From: Methanomicrobium sp.
GTDB taxonomy: Archaea; Halobacteriota; Methanomicrobia; Methanomicrobiales; Methanomicrobiaceae
Direction of reading: 5' to 3'
Assembly: GCA_017553245.1 (NCBI GenBank)
Contig: JAFZMT010000140.1
Coordinates: 1-21,641, forward strand
DNA: 21,641 bases
The notes under the pieces were generated by a model. It was not told the DNA's origin, ran no database searches, and saw only the letters and a program-made list of their open reading frames with translations. Positions within the stretch are counted from its first letter, which is position 1. Each line of letters opens with the position of its first letter. Below are positions 8,438-14,162 of the stretch, in pieces. A program made the position numbers and the translations under genes.

Positions 8438-9604
8438 TTACAGAGCTTTTACCTGAGCTTCGCCGAACTCGTTCTTGTCTTCGCGGACCTTGGAAGTTCT
8501 CGGTACAAGCAGTTTTGCTTCAATCTTCTTGAAAAGATCGGTCTTCTTGCCTTTCATGTGGACTGCCGTGCGCTTGAGGACGATTGCGTCTTCACTCGGA
8601 CAGGAGTTTACACATGCACCGCAGAGGACACAGAAGTCTTTGTTGACCGCAATCTTTGCTTCGATTTCATTGTGCATGTCTGCAGGCGCTTTGGGTGTCG
8701 GCATGTAGATTGCATTTGCCGGACAGACCTCGTAACAGGTGGAACATCCGCCCGGGCATTTTGCCGGGTTGAATGTAATTTCTCCCTCGAAGATCTTGTT
8801 TACCGTGATTGCCTCTGTCGGACAGCTGATTGCACACCAGCGGCATGTACAGCATTCCTCGGTTTCAATCTCGACTAAGCCGTCATTGTTGAGTTTCTTC
8901 TCAATCTTGCCGCGCTTGACCTCGATTGCCTCGTTGGGACAGATTGACTGACAGATCTGACAGCCGTCGCAGAAGTCCTTGTTCCAGATAACTTCGCCGT
9001 CGATGACACCTGTTTCGGGTGTGAACGGCTTTCTGATAACGTCGATTGCCTGACAGACTTCACCGCAGAGACCGCAGTATGTACACTTCTCGTCGTTGCA
9101 GGTGAACTCGGTGTTTGCGTTGACTGCCTCGGCTTTCTTCAGACCGAAGATATCGGTACCCTCAAAGAGAGGTACGTCGCGGATGATTGCTTCACGCGGG
9201 CAAACATCCTCACAGGTCGTACACTGTGCGCATTTCTCGTGGTCGATTTCGGTAACCATGTCGTAGACAGGGAAGCCTTCCTTCTCGAGAATCTGGAGTT
9301 TGGGTTCGCCGTCGATCTCAAGGCTCATTGCATTGAACGGGCACATTATTACACATACACCGCAGTATGAGCATTTTGTCTCGTCAACCTGAATCGGTGA
9401 GCCGTATTCGATTGCACCCCTGCGGTATGCGCCGACAGGTCCGATGCTAATCGCTTCTTCGGGGCAGGCTTCAGAACAGATGCCGCATCCTGTGCATTTT
9501 GAGTTGTCCTGAATGAGGTTGTTTACCTGTTTTAAGAGCTTCTGCTCCATTACGGTAAAACAGCCGTCCTGCCTCTTGGAGTATTTTGGAAAAAGCGTAT
9601 TCAT
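8438..9604 (-). CDS. fwdF: Formylmethanofuran dehydrogenase polyferredoxin subunit F (8 x [4Fe-4S])
   Basis: A 388-residue polyferredoxin with eight CxxCxxCxxxC-type motifs. In order: CTGCGICSEACP, CSYCGVCVIMCP, CAQCTTCEDVCP, CTYCGLCGEVCQ, CDGCQICQSICP, CCTCRWCAISCP, CPGGCSTCYEVCP and CVLCGACVNSCP. Eight clusters match FwdF of the structurally known Fwd complex, where FwdF carries electrons to and between FwdB catalytic units. MvhB-type polyferredoxins usually carry more clusters, so FwdF fits better, and the genomic position beside fwd genes agrees. The seventh motif has three residues between its first two Cys rather than two. The N terminus extends about 18 residues beyond an internal Met19. 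The first Met is preferred because an AGGAG site lies 11 bases upstream (complement of 9616-9620), while no site is seen before Met19. Confidence 0.92.
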   Translation of the reverse strand: MNTLFPKYSKRQDGCFTVMEQKLLKQVNNLIQDNSKCTGCGICSEACPEEAISIGPVGAYRRGAIEYGSPIQVDETKCSYCGVCVIMCPFNAMSLEIDGEPKLQILEKEGFPVYDMVTEIDHEKCAQCTTCEDVCPREAIIRDVPLFEGTDIFGLKKAEAVNANTEFTCNDEKCTYCGLCGEVCQAIDVIRKPFTPETGVIDGEVIWNKDFCDGCQICQSICPNEAIEVKRGKIEKKLNNDGLVEIETEECCTCRWCAISCPTEAITVNKIFEGEITFNPAKCPGGCSTCYEVCPANAIYMPTPKAPADMHNEIEAKIAVNKDFCVLCGACVNSCPSEDAIVLKRTAVHMKGKKTDLFKKIEAKLLVPRTSKVREDKNEFGEAQVKAL

Positions 9605-9632
9605 GAATTACAACACTCCTAAAATATATCGT

Positions 9633-10043
9633 TTATTCCTGTGCTCCGGACTTGGAAAACTCTTTTCTGAGCTCCCAGAACTCGGGGAATCTCTTGAGGC
9701 TTGCCTGTCTCTCTTCGAGAGCCTTCGTCTCTTCCTCGTAATCCCTTATGTCTTCAAGTCCTTCCATTGTGGGATGGGTGAATCTTTCGTCGTTGCGAAG
9801 CTGGACCCATTTACCCATCAGGGTGATTACATCGTACGGACATGCCTCAATGCAAATACCGCATCCTGCACAGAGCTCTTCGTCAACGTCAAGAGATGTT
9901 GCTCTTCCGTTGATGACACAGTAGATCTTGTCAGTAGTGGCAGGATCAACCGTGTTGAGTTCCAATGCATTAACCGGGCATGCAACCACACAATTGTTAC
10001 ATCCTGTACAATTATTCATGTTTACATGAACTGCAAATGCCAT
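9633..10043 (-). CDS. fwdG: Two-cluster ferredoxin, FwdG-like, with a charged C-terminal tail
   Basis: A 136-residue ferredoxin with two [4Fe-4S] motifs, CTGCNNCVVACP (Cys12, 15, 18, 22) and CAGCGICIEACP (Cys58, 61, 64, 68). As the first gene before fwdF it is the probable FwdG, which links FwdF to the FwdABCD core or to external ferredoxin. After about residue 78 comes a strongly charged, helix-prone tail of some 58 residues, including DYEEETKALEERQASLKRF, not expected in the roughly 80-residue FwdG of Methanothermobacter. The open frame extends upstream to a TTG at 10094. I prefer the ATG at 10043 because a TATA-like box (10080-10087) would place transcription initiation between the two. 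A weak GGTG element lies 9 bases before the ATG. Assignment to FwdG rests on context; a generic ferredoxin is the alternative. Confidence 0.8.
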   Translation of the reverse strand: MAFAVHVNMNNCTGCNNCVVACPVNALELNTVDPATTDKIYCVINGRATSLDVDEELCAGCGICIEACPYDVITLMGKWVQLRNDERFTHPTMEGLEDIRDYEEETKALEERQASLKRFPEFWELRKEFSKSGAQE

Positions 10044-10079
10044 TTTTTCACGCACCGCTATATCGATCGTTAATAGATC

Positions 10080-10087
10080 ATAAAAAC
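10080..10087 (-). promoter_or_regulatory. Candidate TATA box of the fwd/hdr operon
   Basis: On the minus strand the sequence AAGTTTTTATGATC lies about 40 bases upstream of the ferredoxin ATG at 10043. A TATA element here would give initiation near 10057 and a short leader carrying the GGTG ribosome binding element. A second A/T-rich candidate (CATATATG, complement of 10153-10160) lies about 110 bases upstream. Archaeal TATA boxes are degenerate, so neither is certain. Confidence 0.35.
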
Positions 10088-10264
10088 TTCGCAAAAAAAA
10101 CAGATAAATGTTATGAATCGATCAGACTGTTTTTTATGCCTGACCTTTTAAACATATATGATAACAGGTTAATTTGACAGAAAAGTACATATGTTAAACT
10201 TAATCCGGTATCGGACGGCAACCGCGTTATCAGGTTAAAATGAAAACATTTAATTAGTTATTTT

Positions 10265-10381
10265 GTCAGACGTCGGTTTTACCGTAAGAAAACCGAATGA
10301 TATTCACTGCGTATTTTCGTTTATGTGCAGGTATTATGCGGATTAGGCTGCCTGACGGGATTGCGGGATCCGCATTTTTTT
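10265..10381 (+). ncRNA. Candidate structured small RNA ending in a hairpin plus T-run
   Basis: On the plus strand this segment has a perfect 8-bp stem (TCGGTTTT 10273-10280 with AAAACCGA 10289-10296), a CTGC/GCAG hairpin (10307-10310 with 10327-10330), and a possible enclosing GTCAG/CTGAC pairing (10265-10269 with 10352-10356). A TGCGG-GAT-CCGCA hairpin (10362-10374) is followed at once by seven T. A TTTAATTA box lies at 10249-10256. Hairpin plus T-run resembles an intrinsic terminator and suggests a transcript of about 110 bases. I recognise no known RNA family. The evidence is only secondary-structure pattern in otherwise empty sequence. Confidence 0.22.
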
Positions 10382-10520
10382 CGGAAGAAGTAAATTAAAT
10401 TAACAATTCTTACTTTCACGACGATTTTTTTCAGTCGCAGTGACTCATCGGCATCAATGCGCCGAAGGTCGGTTATGATTTTGCGCAATTTTATGAATCA
10501 ACGGATGATGCGGGCTTTGT

Positions 10521-10665
10521 TTTATCGGCGTGAGTCTGAAATCGGTTTAAGTCCGGTGCGAAGGAAAAGTCACAGGCTGTCATTGCAGCCATGCCTTCCG
10601 TGCCTGCCGTAAGTAAAAGTCAACCGTATCCCGCGAATGCATGAGTCATAAGTCAGGTATCCCTT
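10521..10665 (+). promoter_or_regulatory. Stretch reminiscent of a degenerate cobalamin riboswitch
   Basis: In order on the plus strand are TTATCGG, then GGTTTAA, CCGGTGCGAAGG (10553-10564), a perfect GGCTG/CAGCC hairpin (10575-10590), CTGCCGTAAG (10604-10613) and AGTCAGGTATCC (10651-10662). These echo the order of conserved blocks in B12 riboswitches: the GGTGCGAA loop, the CCCGCnACnGTAA block and the terminal AGTCAGGATACC box. However, the usual AGGGAA block is missing and the CCCGC core is altered. No cobalamin gene follows; only an 11-codon frame (10746-10781) with a GAGG element, then ftr. It could be a relic, a divergent riboswitch or coincidence. Confidence 0.2.
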
Positions 10666-10885
10666 CGCCCGCATGAATCGGACGCCGCCGCAGACCGTTA
10701 TAATACAGTGCATATTTATCGTGCAGACCGGAGTGAGGCAGCGGTATGTCACGAATACAAGTCTTTTTTGTAAAATTATGAGACAATTGACGGCATTTGA
10801 AGAAAAGGCGTGCAGGCAAATGGGGAATGTGTTCACCCCGGACATTCACCGGCATCCACCAATTTTCCACAATCTCCCCCGGCAC

Positions 10886-10907
10886 CATGCCGACATCATG
10901 CCGACAT
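10886..10907 (+). repeat. Perfect 11-base tandem repeat upstream of ftr
   Basis: CATGCCGACAT occurs twice back to back (10886-10896 and 10897-10907), about 100 bases before the ftr start. The period equals roughly one helical turn. The inner 10-mer ATGCCGACAT also occurs inverted at 17584-17593, upstream of the hydroxyacid dehydrogenase gene. Candidate binding site for a transcription factor, by pattern only. Confidence 0.6.
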
Positions 10908-11006
10908 AAAAGAAACGCTCTTTTACTATTAAGTATGAAATAGAAATGTTACAATACGGCGGTGTCATGAAAGTGCCTGCCGATTGAGAAATAACGAGGT
11001 TTATTT

Positions 11007-11891
11007 ATGGAATTAAACGGCGTTACAATCGATAACGAGTACGCGGAAGCATTCCCGAACTGGGCATGCAGAGTTATTATCACTGCAATCAGTGAGAAAT
11101 GGGCAATCAAAGCGGCAACTGAAGCAACAGGATTTGCTACATCGGCAATCGGATGTCCCTGCGAGGCAGGTATCGAGAGAATTCTCTGCCCCTGCGAGAC
11201 TCCCGACAAGAGACCCGGCGTTGCCGTCATGTTCTTTGCGGGCGGAAAGAAGAAGTTAAAGGAGCAGGTCCTTGAGCGCATTGCCGAGTGTGTCCTTACA
11301 CAGCCGACAACCGCGGCATTCGACGGCATGCCGGATGCTGAAGAGAAGATCGACGTCAAACTCCACTTCTTCGGCGACGGATACGAATACAAGAAGGAAG
11401 TCGGCGGACGCCAGTGCTGGGCAATCCCCATCATGAACGGCGAATACGTCGGTGAAGAGTCATTCGGTATCGTAAAGGGTATCGCCGGCGGCAACTTCTT
11501 CATCATGGGCGAGACACAGCCCTCGGCACTCATGGCGGCGGAGGCTGCGGTCGATGCCATCATGAACGAAGCAGGCACAATCTGCTCCTTCCCCGTAGTT
11601 GCATCGGGTTCAAAGGTCGGTTCCAACAAATACAAGTTCATGGCGGCAAGCACTAACGAGAAGTACTGCCCGTCAATCCGCGACAAAGATGCGGACACAA
11701 AGATCCCCGAAGGCGTCAAGGCAGACTACGAGATTGTCATCGACGGCGTTGACGAGGCGGCAATCAGGCAGGCAACCAAGGTCGGTGTCACCGCGGCATC
11801 AAAGATCCCGGGTGTCAAACTCATCTCCGCAGGTAACTTCGGCGGAAACCTCGGACCTTTCAAGTTCCACCTTCACGAGATTCTTCAGTAA
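11007..11891 (+). CDS. ftr: Formylmethanofuran--tetrahydromethanopterin N-formyltransferase
   Basis: A 294-residue soluble enzyme that transfers the formyl group from formylmethanofuran to tetrahydromethanopterin (or sarcinapterin). This is the second step of CO2 reduction to methane and directly uses the product of the divergent Fwd operon. Recognisable family blocks include AIGCPCEAGIER (about 48-59), PGVAVMFFAGGKKKLKEQV, QCWAIPIMNGEYVGEE and the C-terminal SAGNFGGNLGPFKFHLHEIL. The length matches characterised Ftr proteins (about 297 residues). A GAGGT ribosome binding site (10996-11000) lies 6 bases before the ATG. It is monocistronic, or the first gene of a rightward unit: a T-tract array follows at once and the next gene has its own TATA-like box. 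I see no clear single TATA box for ftr itself. Confidence 0.98.
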   Translation: MELNGVTIDNEYAEAFPNWACRVIITAISEKWAIKAATEATGFATSAIGCPCEAGIERILCPCETPDKRPGVAVMFFAGGKKKLKEQVLERIAECVLTQPTTAAFDGMPDAEEKIDVKLHFFGDGYEYKKEVGGRQCWAIPIMNGEYVGEESFGIVKGIAGGNFFIMGETQPSALMAAEAAVDAIMNEAGTICSFPVVASGSKVGSNKYKFMAASTNEKYCPSIRDKDADTKIPEGVKADYEIVIDGVDEAAIRQATKVGVTAASKIPGVKLISAGNFGGNLGPFKFHLHEILQ

Positions 11892-11914
11892 ATCAGAAGA
11901 ATCCGTTATTCCAC

Positions 11915-11994
11915 TTTTTCAATTTTTTCAGCTTTTTTCAGCCTTTTTCAGCCTTTTTTCAGCATTTAGGCTTTTTCAGTTTTTCAGCTTCTTT
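11915..11994 (+). terminator. Array of T-tracts (degenerate TTTTTTCAGC repeats) after ftr
   Basis: Starting 23 bases after the ftr stop, eight or so runs of four to six T are each followed by CAG, CAA or GC-type spacers. They form a degenerate tandem repeat with a unit of about 9-12 bases. Each run can act as an archaeal U-tract terminator on the plus strand, so ftr transcription likely ends within the array. No stable hairpin is needed or seen. The repeat also looks prone to slippage. Confidence 0.7.
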
Positions 11995-12005
11995 AACCCG
12001 TCCGA

Positions 12006-12016
12006 TTAGTATATAT
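12006..12016 (+). promoter_or_regulatory. TATA-like box upstream of methanogenesis marker 11
   Basis: TTAGTATATAT lies about 50 bases before the ATG at 12062. Initiation about 25 bases downstream would leave a leader of about 20 bases that includes the GGTGA ribosome binding site at 12051-12055. The position just after the ftr T-tract array suggests independent transcription. Confidence 0.45.
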
Positions 12017-12061
12017 CAGATGCGGACAGATATTTGTCAACGAAAAAATCGGTGACAAAAT

Positions 12062-13015
12062 ATGATTCGGATGACGCCGCAGCAGATTAAAGAGAAATAC
12101 GGGCAGATGTTCTGTAAGAAATTCCTTGTTATCGTCGACGAAAAGGAAAACAAAGCGCAGATTATAGAACAGTGCCGACTCCGCGGCGCCATTGAATGGG
12201 ATGTCATGAACCGCAGGCGTGCGGGCGGCGCAGTCGAGTCGATTACGGTCGAAGGCGCATCCATGACAATAAACGCAAAACTGGGGCTGTATAAGGCGAA
12301 TTTCGGAGCCGCGGGTGACGATATCGGCGGTCAGGCGCTCGAAGGAGTTGTCGTCGACGGCGACCGCGTCACAACACACTGGGCGGGAATCGCGGGCGCG
12401 GGCATGGGTGTCGCCGCATGTCTGCCGCAGGCGCCGGGTGTCATCGAGACGATTTTCCCCACCGAAGATGACCTGAAGGCGGGCGGCGCAAGAGCGTGCA
12501 GAACGCGGATTGTCACCGAAAAATATCATCGCATAACAATCGGAATCGACGATACCGATACAAAGGAGTCGGGGGCAACATGGGTTTTAGCCTCGAAATG
12601 CGCCGAGGCATGTAATATCGAAGGCGTTGAATACCTCAACATGCGCCTTATCCAGCTCAACCCGAAAGTCCCGAACAAGACTACGAACTGTGTAGGAACC
12701 GCCCTTAACTTCGCGGTTCGCCCCGAAAAAGAGGGAGAACTTCTGGCATTCGTCAAAGAATACATCGAATCCAATGCCGTGAGCGGCGATACCGGCATTG
12801 CGGTCTACCGCGGTCTTAAGCTCCCCGAATCGCCGTATCTCAAGAAGATCAAGACCGAGGTCTTAAACCGCGAAGAGTGCGAGAAAGAGGCTGAAAGGCT
12901 CGGAATCGAATATATCGATTCGGCAAAGAGCAAGGGCAGAATCGGAGCGCTCGGCGCGGTTTTATGGGCAAACCGCGGGGTCGAAGCCGCCGGTCTCTAC
13001 GGCGAAAAACTCTGA
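12062..13015 (+). CDS. mmp11: Methanogenesis marker protein 11
   Basis: A 317-residue protein of the methanogenesis marker 11 family, found essentially only in methanogens and of unknown function. The N-terminal half (about 1-155) contains GAIEWDVMNRRRAGGAVESITVEGASM. The C-terminal half starts at about residue 161 with GIDDTDTKESGATW, a motif closely resembling the GIDDTDS kinase-like motif of archaeal TiaS, the tRNA-Ile2 agmatinylcytidine synthetase. A later block, CVGTALNFAV, and the terminal KGRIGALGAVLW also recall TiaS-type sequence. This implies nucleotide binding but not a tRNA role; the RNA-binding domains of TiaS are not evident. A GGTGA ribosome binding site lies 6 bases before the ATG. 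Its place directly after ftr agrees with a link to methanogenesis. Function remains unassigned. Confidence 0.88.
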   Translation: MIRMTPQQIKEKYGQMFCKKFLVIVDEKENKAQIIEQCRLRGAIEWDVMNRRRAGGAVESITVEGASMTINAKLGLYKANFGAAGDDIGGQALEGVVVDGDRVTTHWAGIAGAGMGVAACLPQAPGVIETIFPTEDDLKAGGARACRTRIVTEKYHRITIGIDDTDTKESGATWVLASKCAEACNIEGVEYLNMRLIQLNPKVPNKTTNCVGTALNFAVRPEKEGELLAFVKEYIESNAVSGDTGIAVYRGLKLPESPYLKKIKTEVLNREECEKEAERLGIEYIDSAKSKGRIGALGAVLWANRGVEAAGLYGEKL

Positions 13016-13029
13016 AACAATCATTTTTC

Positions 13030-13060
13030 AACAGGATTTTAACAGGATATTAACAGGATT
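13030..13060 (+). repeat. Three 11-base tandem repeats between mmp11 and the next gene
   Basis: AACAGGAT recurs at 13030, 13041 and 13052, each copy followed by a TTT- or TAT-type spacer, giving an exact 11-base period over three units. The stretch is T-rich and lies 15 bases after the mmp11 stop, so it may contribute to termination. The helical-turn period could also suit side-by-side protein binding upstream of the next gene. Confidence 0.6.
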
Positions 13061-13167
13061 TCATTCAAATATTAATCAGATTTTTAAATCATAAGGCAGA
13101 ACAATAGATATATCCAAGAGACTGTCGCACAATCCGCAACAGCACAGCTTCTGAGCAAACCGTGACC

Positions 13168-13998
13168 ATGATATTCCCTAAATTTTCCAAGGAGATCGGC
13201 ATTGCCGATGAGATGCCCTACGGCGAAAAGGTCTACTTCCGTACACGCTACCTTATCAGGCACACCGAAAAAGGATATCAGATATACTCGGTTGAACTTG
13301 ATCACAATAACCGCGTCATGCACGATAAGGAAGCAATGACGCTCATCGCCGATACCGACGACTGCACGGTCTGCGAAGAGACGGTTAACCTCTACGACAG
13401 CACCCGCCTCATAAAACTCGCGCTTAAATCCGGCAAACGCTGCACAATCTTCCGCGGCGCCGACAATCACGTCACCTTCATCATGGACCCCACGGAAGAG
13501 TCGCTTCTTAAAGTCTATGTCTATGACGTGACGCCGCCGTATGCCAACATCTACGAAAATATCCGACTCCTCGAGAAAGACGGCGTCTTCGGGGAACTCG
13601 GCGTGGAGTTTGTCAACTGCGTCCTCGATATCGGCAAACTCAAGACCGATGTCTACCCGTGCAGGGCGTCGGGATTCGAGAAGACAATCGACAAGACGCA
13701 TCTTACCGGCAACGAGACTATTGCGGGGTGCGAGACCTCAAGACTCCTCTTATCCGAGATGTACGGGGATGACGCCGATTTCAAATACAGAAATATCTGC
13801 CCCGCGGAAAGGGCACTCCGCGAAAACAGGGGCGTTTTCATTGCGAAATGCTGTCAGGAACACAGGTTCGGGCTTAAATCCACGGACACGGTAACGGGTT
13901 ACGTCCTCGGCTGGGGGGCTTCGCCAAAGACTATAATTGATGCGGTCTTTGAGGTCTGCCGCGTCTACAGAGAGAAGGAAAAGAAGAAAAAAAACTGA
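13168..13998 (+). CDS. Uncharacterised conserved-looking protein
   Basis: A 276-residue protein that I cannot assign to a family with confidence; it may belong to one of the methanogen-associated domains of unknown function. It is soluble, with no signal peptide or membrane segment. Visible features are a CTVCE pair (Cys66 and Cys69), a central strand-rich part with VTFIMDPTEESLLKVYVYDVTPP, further Cys in VNCVLD, GCETS, CPAERA and AKCCQEH, a C-terminal GYVLGWGASPKTIIDAVFEVCR, and a lysine-rich end (EKEKKKKN). The ATG at 13168 is taken as start; an in-frame GTG six bases earlier is possible. No good ribosome binding site is present. A TAGATATAT box at 13106-13114 would give a leader of roughly 30 bases. 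It lies after mmp11 with a 152-base gap and probably has its own promoter. Confidence 0.8.
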   Translation: MIFPKFSKEIGIADEMPYGEKVYFRTRYLIRHTEKGYQIYSVELDHNNRVMHDKEAMTLIADTDDCTVCEETVNLYDSTRLIKLALKSGKRCTIFRGADNHVTFIMDPTEESLLKVYVYDVTPPYANIYENIRLLEKDGVFGELGVEFVNCVLDIGKLKTDVYPCRASGFEKTIDKTHLTGNETIAGCETSRLLLSEMYGDDADFKYRNICPAERALRENRGVFIAKCCQEHRFGLKSTDTVTGYVLGWGASPKTIIDAVFEVCRVYREKEKKKKN

Positions 13999-14078
13999 AT
14001 TAACGATATTCAGAAATCGGAACTGAAAAATCGTAACTGAAGAGAAAGAATTTGAACAAAAAGTAATTGAAATAACGG

Positions 14079-14147
14079 TAATAAAAAACGAACTCGATAA
14101 TAAACGAAACCGATAATATACGAAATTGAAGAATAAACGAAATTGAA
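14079..14147 (+). repeat. Four degenerate 16-19-base A/T-rich repeats upstream of the aldehyde dehydrogenase gene
   Basis: Units start at 14079, 14098, 14114 and 14131 and follow the pattern TAATAAACGAAAYYGA. The last two share a perfect 14-base stretch (14120-14133 and 14137-14150). ATAATATA at 14113-14120 inside the array is a plausible TATA box about 45 bases before the ATG at 14163. The rest of the 164-base spacer is equally purine-rich and holds no gene. Confidence 0.55.
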
Positions 14148-14162
14148 GAAAACGGAGCATAT

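Larger units (their letters stand above)
10044..11006. other. 963-base intergenic region between the divergent fwd/hdr operon and ftr
   Basis: No open reading frame here has a recognisable product, a ribosome binding site and coding-like composition together. The longest candidates (80 and 91 residues on minus, 78 on plus) overlap one another and resemble no family I know. The region contains the leftward operon promoter, several inverted repeats (10273-10296, 10307-10330, 10362-10374, 10447-10464, 10575-10590), a hairpin followed by seven T, a stretch reminiscent of a cobalamin riboswitch (10521-10665), and an 11-base tandem repeat near ftr. It is far longer than other gaps in the window (all under 210 bases), which suggests regulatory RNA or the remains of a lost gene. 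Confidence 0.7.

Noticed and set aside
10044..10094. N-terminal extension of the FwdG-like ferredoxin from a TTG
   Set aside because: The extension overlaps the likely TATA box and has no ribosome binding site; typical ferredoxin sequence begins at the ATG at 10043.
10570..10909. Overlapping open frames of 78-91 codons in the long intergenic gap
   Set aside because: They overlap on opposite strands, lack ribosome binding sites, and their products resemble no protein family I know; composition looks non-coding.
10949..11719. Open frame of 256 codons on the minus strand
   Set aside because: Antisense to ftr, no ribosome binding site, no recognisable family; ftr is certain.
11915..11994. CRISPR-like repeat array after ftr
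   Set aside because: Units are only about 9-12 bases, T-rich and without unique spacers; termination tracts explain them better.
13084..13701. Open frame of 205 codons on the minus strand
   Set aside because: Antisense to the uncharacterised plus-strand gene, which has more coding-like composition and better context; the minus product resembles nothing known.
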